A DNA stretch of 64,000 nt from Ornithinicoccus hortensis (GTDB lineage: Bacteria > Actinomycetota > Actinomycetes > Actinomycetales > Dermatophilaceae), in NCBI RefSeq assembly GCF_006716185.1, contig NZ_VFOP01000001.1:1674001-1738000 (forward strand). Reading direction: 5' to 3'. The notes under the pieces were generated by a model. The model saw nothing but the letters and a program-made list of their open reading frames with translations. It had not been told where the DNA came from and made no database searches. Within the stretch, counting starts at the first letter, position 1, and every line of letters starts with the position of its first letter. Shown one piece after another: positions 42,662-52,300 of the stretch. Both the position numbers and the translations under genes were made by a program.

Positions 42662-43066
42662 ATGGCGGTGATGGAGAGACGAACGACCGGCATGGTGATC
42701 ATCGGGGGCCTGATCTTCGTCGTGCTCGCCGGATTCCTCGCCGTGGTCCAGCCCGATGCCCGGCCCCTCGCACTGTCGGCGGCGTTGTTCTTCGGCGCGG
42801 TCGCCGCCATCGCCGCGGTGGAGCGGGGCCGACACCGCATCTCGCCGACCACGAATGCCCGGTTGATGGGGGCCGCGAGCGTGCTGTTCGGGGTCGGTTT
42901 CGGCGCCATGGGAGTCGTGGCCTGGCGGGACCCCTATGCCTTCGATCGCGCACCGCAGGCAGTGATCGTCGCGGTCGCCGTGCTCGGGTTGGTCTTCTTC
43001 GGCGTCGGCGGTGTGCTGCTCATCGTGACCGGTGGGCGGCCCCTGAGGTGGGGCAGGCGCCGCTGA
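42662..43066 (+). CDS. Small membrane protein, 134 aa
   Basis: ATG at 42662 (a second at 42671). Four hydrophobic helices in two close pairs (GMVIIGGLIFVVLAGFLAVV, ALSAALFFGAVAAIAAV, then two after residue 75). No motif known to me. Divergent from the 152-aa gene, with no strong ribosome site. Confidence 0.6.
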   Translation: MAVMERRTTGMVIIGGLIFVVLAGFLAVVQPDARPLALSAALFFGAVAAIAAVERGRHRISPTTNARLMGAASVLFGVGFGAMGVVAWRDPYAFDRAPQAVIVAVAVLGLVFFGVGGVLLIVTGGRPLRWGRRR

Positions 43067-43162
43067 GGTCCGAGACAAGCCCCAGGCGCCGGTGGCAGTC
43101 TGGGTGCTAGCACTAGCCTGGCGGTGCCGGATGACTGGCGATGCCGGATGAGAGGAGTCGAG

Positions 43163-44773
43163 ATGGAGTCCTACGCCCAGGGCGAGACGGAGCCGCTGCT
43201 GGAGGAAACGATCGGCGCGAACTTCGAGCGGACAGTCGCCGCCCACGCAGACCGCGAGGCGCTGGTCGAGGTCGCGACCGGCCGGCGGTGGTCTTGGTCC
43301 GAGCTGAACCGCGACGTGGATGCCCTCGCCCGGGGACTGATGGCCGCCGGGGTGGAGAAGGGTGACCGCATCGGCATCTGGGCACCCAACTGTGCCGAGT
43401 GGACGCTGACCCAGTACGCCACCGCCAAGATCGGCGCGATCCTGGTCAACGTCAACCCGTCGTACCGCACGCACGAGTTCGCCTACGCGGTGAACCAGAG
43501 CGGTATGCGGATGCTGCTGGCGGCGAGCAGCTTCAAGACGAGCGACTACCGCGGCATGGTCGAGCAGACCGCCGCGGAGTGCCCGGCCCTGGAACGGGTG
43601 GTCTACGTGGACACCGACGACTGGGGCAACCTCCTCGCCGAGGGTGAGGGACTGCATACCGACGCCGTCGCCGAGCGGATGGCCACGCTGTCGCCCACGG
43701 ATCCGATCAACATCCAGTACACGTCCGGCACGACCGGCCGCCCGAAGGGTGCCACCCTCAGCCACCGCAACATCCTGAACAACGGGTTCTTCGTCACCGA
43801 GCTGATCAACTTCACCGAGCAGGACCGGCTCTGCATACCGGTGCCGTTCTACCACTGCTTCGGCATGGTGATGGCCAACATCGGCTGCACGACCCACGGC
43901 TCCACCATGATCATCCCCGGTCCGGGATTCGCGGCCGAGGACACGTTGCGCGCCGTGGCCGCGGAGCGGTGCACCGCCCTGTACGGCGTGCCGACGATGT
44001 TCATCGCGATGCAGAACCACCCGACCTTCGCCGAGCACGACCTGTCGACGCTGCGGACCGGCATCATGGCCGGCTCGCCGTGCCCGGTCGAGGTGATGAA
44101 GAAGTGCGTCGACCTGATGCACATGTCGGAGGTCTCGATCTGCTACGGGATGACCGAGACCTCCCCGGTGAGCACCCAGACCCGGTCCGACGACGACCTG
44201 GAACGGCGCACCGAGACGATCGGACGGGTTCATCCCAACCTGGAGATCAAGATCGTCGACCCGGTGAGCGGTGAGGTCGTGCCGCGCGGGGAGACCGGTG
44301 AACTCTGCACCCGCGGCTACTCGGTGATGGTGGGCTACTGGGAGGAGCCGGCGAAGACCGACGAGGTGCTGGACGCCGACGGCTGGATGCACACCGGCGA
44401 CCTGGCGGTGATGCGGGAGGACGGCTATTGCATCGTCGTCGGACGGAGCAAGGACATGGTGATCCGGGGCGGGGAGAACATCTATCCCCGCGAAATCGAG
44501 GAGTTCCTCTACGGTCACCCCGACATCCAGGACGTCCAGGTGGTCGGCGTCCCCGACGAGAAGTACGGCGAGGAGTTGTGCGCCTGGGTCCAGCTCAGGG
44601 AGGGTGCTGAGCCGTTGACCGCCGAGGCGGTCCGTGAGTACGCCACCGGCAAGCTGGCGCACTACAAGATCCCGCGCTACGTCATGGTGGTCGAGGAGTT
44701 CCCGATCACCGTCACCGGCAAGGTACGCAAGGTCGAGATGCGGAAGGTCTCCACGGAGAAACTCGGCCTGTGA
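43163..44773 (+). CDS. Fatty acyl-CoA synthetase (AMP-binding)
   Basis: 536 aa from the ATG at 43163, with AGAGGAG upstream. The adenylation P-loop YTSGTTGRPKG is at about 186-196, followed by the linker-region GYWEEP, DGWMHTGDLA and the C-terminal Lys in ITVTGKVRK. Close in pattern to FadD/AcsF-like medium- and long-chain acyl-CoA synthetases. Monocistronic. A 17-bp imperfect tandem repeat around GCCGGATGA lies at 43121-43154 in its leader, and its stop codon begins a 20-bp tandem repeat. Confidence 0.9.
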   Translation: MESYAQGETEPLLEETIGANFERTVAAHADREALVEVATGRRWSWSELNRDVDALARGLMAAGVEKGDRIGIWAPNCAEWTLTQYATAKIGAILVNVNPSYRTHEFAYAVNQSGMRMLLAASSFKTSDYRGMVEQTAAECPALERVVYVDTDDWGNLLAEGEGLHTDAVAERMATLSPTDPINIQYTSGTTGRPKGATLSHRNILNNGFFVTELINFTEQDRLCIPVPFYHCFGMVMANIGCTTHGSTMIIPGPGFAAEDTLRAVAAERCTALYGVPTMFIAMQNHPTFAEHDLSTLRTGIMAGSPCPVEVMKKCVDLMHMSEVSICYGMTETSPVSTQTRSDDDLERRTETIGRVHPNLEIKIVDPVSGEVVPRGETGELCTRGYSVMVGYWEEPAKTDEVLDADGWMHTGDLAVMREDGYCIVVGRSKDMVIRGGENIYPREIEEFLYGHPDIQDVQVVGVPDEKYGEELCAWVQLREGAEPLTAEAVREYATGKLAHYKIPRYVMVVEEFPITVTGKVRKVEMRKVSTEKLGL

Positions 44774-44810
44774 GGTGGCGCCTGCCTCGCTGAGGTTGCG
44801 CCTGTATCGC
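44771..44810 (+). repeat. 20-bp tandem duplication starting at the synthetase stop codon
   Basis: Unit 1 TGAGGTGGCGCCTGCCTCGC (44771-44790) and unit 2 TGAGGTTGCGCCTGTATCGC (44791-44810) share 17 of 20 bases. Unit 1 starts with the TGA of the acyl-CoA synthetase. The next bases (44811 on) again begin TGAGGTGCG and lead into a repeat shared with 47041-47059. Confidence 0.85.
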
Positions 44811-44828
44811 TGAGGTGCGGTGTCCTCG
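44810..44828 (+). repeat. Left copy of a 19-bp repeat flanking the HNH gene
   Basis: CTGAGGTGCGGTGTCCTCG matches CTGACCTGCGGTGTCCTCG at 47041-47059 in 17 of 19 positions, in the same orientation. It lies 30 bp from the 3' end of the DUF222-HNH gene. Confidence 0.7.
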
Positions 44829-44857
44829 GGACGTGGACGGCGCGACCGGTGACGCCG

Positions 44858-46936
44858 TCAGTCGCTGCCGCCCGGCCCTGGTCGGGCGGTGGGCGCCGCT
44901 TGCGTGTCCCCGCGGCTCAACTGGACCTCCATCTCGTGTGCCAGCGGCACCGTACTGATGGGCGGCACCGCCTCCCCGGGAGCCATCCCGCGACGGTTGG
45001 CGCCGCCCTCCGTGCGGTGCCAGAGCTCGAGGTTCTCCAGTGCTGCCTTGGTGTTGACCCACCAGTCGTCGAGGACGAGTGCCAGTTCCTCCTCGAGGAT
45101 GCTGGCGCCCTCCTCGACCCGTGCGCCCGGCGGTGTCGACTGATCAGCGTCCGGCCGTGCACCGTCGGGTCCAGCGCCGCCGGGCCGAGCGCCGCCCGCC
45201 CGAGCACTGCCCAGGTGGTCGAAGGAGGCGTGCTCGATGGCGATGTCGAGGTCCTCGAGCTCCAGGTCGTTGTCCTCGCCGCGGATGAGACGGGCCAACT
45301 GGTCCCGGAACCAGCGGTAGCCGGCATCGGAGGCATCGGTCGACGCGGCGGTGGCGTGGGCCCAGTTCTGGGGCCGGGTGGTGTACTCCCGACCGGTGGG
45401 GCTGGTCCACCTCACCTCGCCGTCCGGAGACATGAGCGCGACCCACAGGGCCCGGGTCTTGGCGTCGTGGTGGAACTCGCACAGGCTCTCGATGTTCCAT
45501 GTGCCGGTCAGCGGCTCCTGGCCGTCGGGCGTCCAGGGCATGACGTGGTCGCTCTGGGTCCGCATGGCCGGGCGCTGGCAGCCCGGGAAGCGACAAACTC
45601 CGTCCCGCGCCCGGGTGTGTTCCCGGACCGCGGCAGTGGGGCGGTAGGCGTGGCTGGACTTCTCGATGAGGTGTCCGTCGAGCGGGTCGGCGACGAGTCG
45701 TCGCCAGACGGACCCGGCGGTCAAGGCGGCCTGGCGTGCGCGTGCCGCGCTGATGCTGCTGAGGCCGGGAAGGTCGCCGATGCCGTTGCTCAGGCCCAGC
45801 AGCGTCTCCAGCGAGACCACGATGTCCACGTGGGCCGGAGGTAGCTCGCCGAGGTCTCGGTATCGCACCGACGGCCGTGCCTCCGCGCCCGTGACGTGCT
45901 CCGGCGGCTGGCCGACGTCATCCGTGGTGTGTGCGTCGTCGGTGACGTCGGCGTCTTCCTCGACGGTGGGTGGGATCGTGCCGAACTGGAGGAGATCCAG
46001 GGCGACGTCCGAACGCAGTTGCGCCAGGGTGCGCGGGTCGTCTCCGCAACGCTTGGCGGCCCTGGCTATCCCGTCGATGCGGGTATGCGCGGCGACGACC
46101 CGCTCCACGGCGCCGGTCGTGCGGACCTGCCCGGTGCCGTCGTCCTGGACCCGGGAGGTGGAGTCCCGCTTGTCGAGGGCCCGCTGGTCACGTTTGCGGG
46201 CCAACTGCGGCACCGCGCTGATCTGCTTCTGCACGGCCCGCTGCAAGGCCTTGTTGAACGACTGGAGGGACCGGCGCGTCCCGCCCGGGCGTCGTGCCAA
46301 CACCGTCCGGGCGATCTCAGCCCGGTCCGCGTCGGGCAGCAATTCCGTGGCGTCCAGCACCCGCCAGGCCCGGTAGGAATCTGCCCCGCCGTCCGCGAGC
46401 ACCTCGGCGATGGCCCCCTGGAGCAGCGGCGGTGCGGTGGCCAGGTCGATCAGCTGACCGGTCGCCCGGGCCCCCTTGCCAGTGGTGGTCTCGAGTTCGG
46501 TCTGCGTGGCCTTTCGCACGTCCCGGTGCCAGCGTTGCTGTTCGGCCTTGGTCAGTTCCTCGTGGGGAACCGTGGGTCTGAACCGTTCGGCCATGGCCCG
46601 GTGCAACTGGCGCGTTGCCCCGGCGGCCACACCGTCGAGCCAGCCGTGGAGGCACTGCACGGCTTCCACCGTGTCGCTGTGGGCGCGGCCATCGTCGGTG
46701 CGGAAGGGGCCCTGACCCAGGACGTGCAGCAGGAGGGACTGGAGCGCGTTCGTCACCTCGCCCGTGACACCGGCAGCAGTCAGCCCTTCTACGACGACCG
46801 CCGTGGCCTCCACGAGTTGCTCGTCGGCCGCAGAATCGGCCTCATGCTCGTTCGCAGTCTCCGTCGCGGTGGCCTCCGTGGCGGCGGTTGGGGACTGGTT
46901 CGCCTCTGGCCCCCGGTAGATCACATGTGACTCCAT
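44858..46936 (-). CDS. DUF222 / HNH endonuclease domain protein (13E12 type)
   Basis: 692 aa from the ATG at 46936, with AGGGGG about 8 nt upstream. The N-terminal ~55 residues are low complexity. A DUF222 helical domain covers about 60-400. The HNH nuclease is at ~448-500: CRFPGCQRPAMRTQSDHVMPW, then WNIESLCEFHHDAKT, with two CxxC-like zinc positions and the His residues in place. An Asp/Gly/Pro-rich tail follows. DUF222-HNH genes are multi-copy in actinobacteria; in M. tuberculosis they form the REP13E12 repeat family that hosts prophage attachment. The repeats at 44810, 47041 and 47244 support an element-like character. Confidence 0.87.
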   Translation of the reverse strand: MESHVIYRGPEANQSPTAATEATATETANEHEADSAADEQLVEATAVVVEGLTAAGVTGEVTNALQSLLLHVLGQGPFRTDDGRAHSDTVEAVQCLHGWLDGVAAGATRQLHRAMAERFRPTVPHEELTKAEQQRWHRDVRKATQTELETTTGKGARATGQLIDLATAPPLLQGAIAEVLADGGADSYRAWRVLDATELLPDADRAEIARTVLARRPGGTRRSLQSFNKALQRAVQKQISAVPQLARKRDQRALDKRDSTSRVQDDGTGQVRTTGAVERVVAAHTRIDGIARAAKRCGDDPRTLAQLRSDVALDLLQFGTIPPTVEEDADVTDDAHTTDDVGQPPEHVTGAEARPSVRYRDLGELPPAHVDIVVSLETLLGLSNGIGDLPGLSSISAARARQAALTAGSVWRRLVADPLDGHLIEKSSHAYRPTAAVREHTRARDGVCRFPGCQRPAMRTQSDHVMPWTPDGQEPLTGTWNIESLCEFHHDAKTRALWVALMSPDGEVRWTSPTGREYTTRPQNWAHATAASTDASDAGYRWFRDQLARLIRGEDNDLELEDLDIAIEHASFDHLGSARAGGARPGGAGPDGARPDADQSTPPGARVEEGASILEEELALVLDDWWVNTKAALENLELWHRTEGGANRRGMAPGEAVPPISTVPLAHEMEVQLSRGDTQAAPTARPGPGGSD

Positions 46937-47040
46937 GCTCCGACCCCCTCGATCTGATCTGGTTCCACCGTAGGAGGGAGGTCTGACAGAGCGGCTCGGC
47001 GTCCGTGCAGTGTCGGGAGCGAGCGACGTATTGGTGGGGC

Positions 47041-47059
47041 CTGACCTGCGGTGTCCTCG
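47041..47059 (+). repeat. Right copy of the HNH-flanking repeat; left arm of a perfect inverted pair
   Basis: CTGACCTGCGGTGTCCTCG. Directly repeated (17/19) at 44810-44828 and present as a perfect reverse complement at 47244-47262. Confidence 0.8.
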
Positions 47060-47243
47060 AAATGGGGACAGATCGCCCGACAGGGGGTTGCCCGAGTTGA
47101 GGACGGCGGTCGTCGCGCCGGCCGCCGCACGGCCAGTGGGCCCCGCGTCCACCAGCTGTGGTCCGTCGGCTCCGCGGGGATGTGCTTGGGTGCGGGAGAA
47201 GGCTCGGAGTCGTTCCGGTGGCCATCAGCCGGTGTCCTCGTCA

Positions 47244-47262
47244 CGAGGACACCGCAGGTCAG
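47244..47262 (-). repeat. Inverted copy of the 19-bp repeat, with local hairpin
   Basis: Exact reverse complement of 47041-47059 over 19 bp. Its GGTGTCCTCG core also forms a tight hairpin with 47231-47240 across a 3-nt loop. Confidence 0.8.
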
Positions 47263-47639
47263 CACGCCTGAAAACTCCGCACTCCAGCAGCAGCCGCCGG
47301 ATCGAGGTCTCGGGGACCCCGATGGCCGGCTAGGGCCTGGAAAGTGAGCGCGTGACCTCGACCGTCCGTCCCGGCCGATCGAGCCCCCGCCAGCTGGACT
47401 CCGCCTGCGCAACGCCGTCGACGAGTCCAACATCTGTCCCCGATCCGAGGACATCGCTGGTCAGCAGGCACAAGTTCACAGGGCCGAGCACCGTGTCGAC
47501 ACCCGGAACAGCAAGCGGCCCCGGACAGAGGAGATGATCGACCGATGCACTGCCTGTCCACCGTGACCGACGAGTCCACCGGCGAGGACCGACAGCAGGA
47601 CCTGGGACCGGCCCTCCAGCGGGACGGGAGCCTCGCGAC

Positions 47640-48578
47640 ATGGTGACTGCCGACCTCATCCCGGCCGGTCTGCGCGAACTCGTCGTGCGCCACGTCCCCG
47701 GCCCCGGGATGCCGGAAGGTGGGGTGTGGCTCGAGGGGCTGCCCCGGCTGGTGGACAACCTGTTGCAGGACTGGGACCTGCAGGTCGACGGTGCGGCGAT
47801 GCACGGCTACAGCGCCCTGGTGCTGCCGGTGCGACGCGAGGACGGGACGCCAGCGGTGCTGAAGGTGGTCTGGCCGCACGAGGAGGGGCGGGACGAACAT
47901 CTCGCGCTGCGTGCCTGGGACGGCCGGGGCGCGGTCCGGTTGCTGGCCGCGGCACCGGCACGGTGGGCGCTGCTCCTGGAACGGCTCGACCACACCCGGG
48001 ACCTGGGCAGGGAGCCGGCCATTGTCGCCTGCGAGGAGATCGGGACGCTCCTGACCCGGCTCGACCGGCCCGCTCCCGCCTGGGCACGGACCCTGTCGGA
48101 CCACCTGGGCCAACTCGTGGACGACGCGGACCGGGCCCTGGCGGCACACACCGCCTTTCCCCGTCGCCTGCTGGAGCAGGGCCGCGCCCTCGCGCGGGAC
48201 CTCGCGACCGAGCCCGACGTGGACGCACGACTGGTCCACGAGGACCTGCACCAGGAGAACGTCCTGTGGCGGCCGGACCCGGGGGAGTGGGTGGCGATCG
48301 ACCCGCACGTGGTCGCCGGCACCCCCGCGTATGCCGTGGCGCCGGTCCTGTGGAACCAGTGGGACCAGGTGCAGCGCGCCCACGACCCCCGCGTGCACCT
48401 GGGGCTCCGCGTGGACATCCTCTGCGAGGCCGCCGGCATCGATCCGGACCTGGGCCGCAGCTACGCCATCGTCCGGATGGTGCGCAACGCGCTGTGGACG
48501 CTCGCGGCGCCGCATCCCGGGACCGAGCACGAGGTCACCCAGGCCGTGACGATCATCAAGGCAATGCAGCCGGCGTGA
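47640..48578 (+). CDS. APH(6)/hydroxyurea-resistance-type kinase
   Basis: 312 aa, ATG at 47640 with GGGAG 10 nt upstream. Aminoglycoside phosphotransferase fold: Lys75 in AVLKVVWP, the Brenner motif HEDLHQENVLW with His200, Asp202 and Asn207, and metal Asp221 in IDPHVV. The N-terminal pattern follows streptomycin 6-kinase (APH_6_hur). Family members phosphorylate streptomycin or unknown small molecules; resistance cannot be assumed for a chromosomal actinobacterial copy. Confidence 0.87.
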   Translation: MVTADLIPAGLRELVVRHVPGPGMPEGGVWLEGLPRLVDNLLQDWDLQVDGAAMHGYSALVLPVRREDGTPAVLKVVWPHEEGRDEHLALRAWDGRGAVRLLAAAPARWALLLERLDHTRDLGREPAIVACEEIGTLLTRLDRPAPAWARTLSDHLGQLVDDADRALAAHTAFPRRLLEQGRALARDLATEPDVDARLVHEDLHQENVLWRPDPGEWVAIDPHVVAGTPAYAVAPVLWNQWDQVQRAHDPRVHLGLRVDILCEAAGIDPDLGRSYAIVRMVRNALWTLAAPHPGTEHEVTQAVTIIKAMQPA

Positions 48579-48649
48579 CGCGGCACCGCGGGCCGCAGCC
48601 TCGCCCTGCTGGAGGGGACGGTGTCGGTGGGCTGTGCCAGGGTGGCGAC

Positions 48650-49345
48650 ATGAGCACACCGACTGATCCGGTCACCCCCTACGACGCGACCCACGCGGAG
48701 GGCCTGCAGGACTGGCGCTACGGGTTGGGGGCCCTGCTCGCCCGGTTCGAGACCGGCGACTTCGCCACCGGGGCGGCGCTCGTGCAGTCCATCGCGGAGG
48801 TGGCCGACGAGTTGAACCACCACCCGGACGTCGACCTGCGCTACCCGTACGTCCTGGTGCGCACCACCAGCCACGACGTGGGGACAGTCACCTCCCGCGA
48901 CCTCGAGCTGGCCCGCCGGATCAGCGCGTTGGCCGCGGAGGTCGGTGCCCCGCCGAGCCCGCACGAGGTGTCTAGCCTGGAGGTGGGCATCGACACGGTC
49001 GACGAGGACGCCATCCGACCGTTCTGGGCAGCGGTCCTCGGGTACGAGACCACCGACGACGGGGACCTGGTCGATCCCACGGGCCAGCGGCCGGCGATCT
49101 GGTTCCAGGAGATGGACCCGCCGCGCACCGACCGCAACCGGATCCACTTCGACCTGACCGTCCCGCACGACGTCGCCGAGGAGCGGCTGGCCGCGGCCCT
49201 CGCCGCGGGTGGCCGGCTGGTGTCCGACGACCGTGCGCCGGCGTTCTGGGTGCTCGCGGACGCCGAGGGCAACGAGGTCTGCATCTGCACCTGGCAGAAC
49301 CGGCCGAGCAGCGGCGGACCGAGCGCGGGTTCCGGACAGGGGTGA
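48650..49345 (+). CDS. Pterin-4a-carbinolamine dehydratase-like / glyoxalase-like fusion
   Basis: 231 aa from the ATG at 48650. Residues 1-95 resemble 4a-hydroxytetrahydrobiopterin dehydratase: the DELNHHPDVDLRYPYVLVRTTSHDVG block with the His-His motif is diagnostic. Residues ~105-220 form a vicinal-oxygen-chelate (glyoxalase/dioxygenase) half: EVGIDTVDEDAIRPFWAAVLGYE and NRIHFDLTVP. Actinobacteria often carry this fusion; its reaction is not established to my knowledge. Six bp before the nuclease gene. Confidence 0.83.
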   Translation: MSTPTDPVTPYDATHAEGLQDWRYGLGALLARFETGDFATGAALVQSIAEVADELNHHPDVDLRYPYVLVRTTSHDVGTVTSRDLELARRISALAAEVGAPPSPHEVSSLEVGIDTVDEDAIRPFWAAVLGYETTDDGDLVDPTGQRPAIWFQEMDPPRTDRNRIHFDLTVPHDVAEERLAAALAAGGRLVSDDRAPAFWVLADAEGNEVCICTWQNRPSSGGPSAGSGQG

Positions 49346-49351
49346 GCCCGG

Positions 49352-52300
49352 ATGCAGCCCCGTGACGGTCAGATCGTCCTCAGCCCCACCGACGTCACAC
49401 GGCACGTGGCGTGCCCGCACACGACCACGCTCGACCTGCAGGTGGCGCAGGGACGGCTGCAGCCCCCTGCGGACGGGGTGGACGACCAACTCCAGCTGGT
49501 CTTCAGCCAGGGCATGGCGCACGAGCAGCGCTACCGCGAGGCCTTGGCCGACCGTGGCCTCCGGGTCGTGGACATCCCGGAGCGGGCCCCCGGGACGGCC
49601 GAGGGGTCGGGGCGTCCGCTCACGTTCGCCGAGCGGGAGGACCTCACGTTGACGGCGATGCGGGAGGGCGCCGACGTCATCTACCAGGGGGTGCTGTTCG
49701 ACCGGTCCTGGCTCGGGATCGCCGACTTCCTGCTAAAGGTCGATCGGCCCAGTGACCTGGGGGACTGGTCCTACGACATCGCCGACACCAAGCTGGCCCG
49801 CCGGCTGAAGGTCCCGGCGCTGCTGCAGATGGCGGGGTACGCCGCGCGGCTCGAACAGCTCCAGGGCGTGGCGCCGCAGCGGCTCGTGGTGGTCACCGGC
49901 GACGGTGCCGAGCACCCGTGGCGGCTGGAGGACGTCGACGCCTACGCCACCCGGGTCCGCGACGACCTCGAGACGACCATCACGGATGCCGCGGAGCTGC
50001 CTCCCACCGAGCCGGTGCCGTGTGCGTTCTGCGACCAGTGCCGCTGGAAGCCCCGCTGCAGCGCCGAGTGGGAGGCCGCCGACGACCTGTCCCTGGTGGC
50101 CGGGATGCGACCGGATCACCGTGCGGCACTGATCGCGGCCGGCACCACGACGGCAGCCGCGCTGGCGCGGGCCGCCGACGAAGATCTCGCGAGCCTGACT
50201 GCGGCGACGGGGCAGCGGTTGCGCGCCCAGGCCCGCCTCCAGGTGCAGGAACGGGAGACCGGCGAGCCGGCATACGAGCTGTTGCCCGCCCAGCCGGGCA
50301 AGGGGCTGCAACTGCTCCCGGTGCCCGACGAGGGCGATGTCTACCTCGACTTCGAGGGGGATCCGTTCGCTGCGGACGGGGCCGGTCGGGAGTACCTGGC
50401 CGGCGTGTGGACGCGCGACGAGCAGTTCCTGAGCTGGTGGGCCCACGACGCCGACCATGAACGGGAGATGGTCGGCGCACTGCTGACCTGGCTGAACGAG
50501 CGGTGGCAGCAGTTCCCGGACATGCACGTCTACCACTACGCCAACTACGAGCAGGCGGCGCTGAAACGGCTCACCGGACGGTATGCCGTGGCCGAGACCG
50601 AGCTCGACATGCTGTTGCGCGGAGAACGCTTCATCGACCTGTATGCCGTGGTGCGGCAGGGCCTGCGGATCAGCAAGGGGTCCTACTCGATCAAGAAGGT
50701 CGAGGCGTTCTACTGGGGGCACACCCGGGAGAAGGGAGAGGCCGAGGAGGTCTCGGACGCGCTGGACTCGGTGGTCAAGTACGAGCGGTGGCTGGCGGAC
50801 GGACGCACCGACGCCTCGATCCTGGAGGAGATCCGCAGGTACAACGAGGAGGACGTCCGGTCCACCTGGGCGCTGCACGAGTGGCTCGAGGAGCGGCGCA
50901 CGGAGCTGGCGCAGCAGGCGGAGGGCGACCTGGCCCGGCCGGTGGGCAAGGAGCAGACGGAGGCCAAGGACAGCGAGCTGACCCAGCAGGAGAACGACCT
51001 GGCTGGTCGGCTCGGCGATGCGGGACACGACCTGCTGGCGGGCTGTGTGGGCTGGCACCGGCGGGAGGACAAGGCGGAGTGGTGGGAGTACTACCGCACG
51101 CCCCTGTTGTCCGACCAGGAGGTGTTGGAGGACGCCTCGTTGATCGGTGGGTTGGGGGAGCCGGTGGAGGTCGGGGCGGAGAAACAGTCCCTGGTCTGGC
51201 GATACATCTTCCCGAAGCAGGAGGCGAAGATCTCCGTCGGCGACAAGGTCCACGACATCGACCTCGAGCCGGGCACGGGGAACCGCCCCATGGCCGGCAC
51301 CGTCCACGCGGTCGACACGGAGCAGGGCTGGCTGGAGGTGCGACTGCACAAAGGCAAGCCGCCCCGCAGGGCTCGCGGGTTCGGTCCCGGCGGTCCGATC
51401 GCAGCGGGCGTGCTGCGGGAGTCGCTGCTGCGCACCGGGGAGGGCGTGCTCGCAGGTGAGGAGTCGCTGGCCGCGGCCGTGCTGGAGCGACGCGTCCCCG
51501 CCGACCTGGCGGTGCGGGCGGGGGAGACGGCGACAGATGCACTGGTGCGGGTCGGCCGGTCACTCTCCGGCGAGGTGCTCGCGGTGCAGGGTCCGCCCGG
51601 TGCGGGCAAGACCTTCGGGGGTGCACGGCTCGTGCGGGAGCTCCTCGACGCCGGCCTGCGGGTCGGTGTCACTGCGCTGTCGCACGCGGTCATCGGCCAC
51701 TTCCTGGAGGGGGTGGACCGGCCCGCGGTCCGCAAGCTCAGCAAGGCCGCGGCCGCCTCCGAGGAGCCGGGTGGCCAGATCCGGCCAACGTCAGACAACG
51801 CCGTGCTCCTCGAGGCGCTCGGGCCCGGCGGCGAGCGGCTCGTGGGTGGGACCGCCTGGGTGTGGGCACACCCGGACATGGCCGACTCGGTCGACGTCCT
51901 CGTCATCGACGAGGCGGGACAGTTCTCCCTGCCGATGGCGCTGTCGGTGGCCCCAGCGGCACGGTCGATGGTGCTGCTGGGTGACCCGCAACAGCTCACC
52001 ATGCCGAGCAGTGCGCAGCACCCCGAGGGCGTCGGGGTGTCGGTCCTGGAGCACCTGCTCGCCGGGCACGAGACGATCACATCGGACCAGGGGATCTTCC
52101 TGGACCGGACCTACCGGATGCACCCGGAGATCACCGACTTCGTCTCCGGGATGTCCTACGACAACCGGCTCGATTCGGTGCCCGGACTGGAGCTCCAGGA
52201 GGTGCACGACGTCCCGGGGCTCTCCGGGTCGGGGATCCGCTGGGTCCCGGTCGAGCACGAGGGATTCGGCTCCGACAACGAGATCGAGGCCAGGATCGTC

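Larger units (their letters stand above)
46937..47639. other. 703-bp region without a convincing gene
   Basis: Apart from the HNH promoter/leader (near 46940-46980) and the 19-bp repeats and hairpin, no reading frame with credible protein character was found. Codon statistics look mixed, as in decayed or mobile-element-derived DNA. A 33-codon frame (47545-47646) overlaps the start of the kinase gene but has no family support. Confidence 0.5.

Noticed and set aside
44858-46936. HNH protein as a restriction or defence nuclease
   Set aside because: There is no methylase, specificity subunit or other defence gene next to it. The DUF222-HNH layout and flanking repeats fit the 13E12 repeat family better.
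47545-47646. 33-codon ORF before the APH-like kinase
   Set aside because: It has no clear ribosome site, no recognisable pattern and overlaps the kinase start in another frame. Chance open frames of this size are common at this GC content.
47640-48578. Calling the kinase a streptomycin resistance gene
   Set aside because: The catalytic motifs support the APH(6) fold, but chromosomal family members often have no proven drug substrate, and no resistance context is present.
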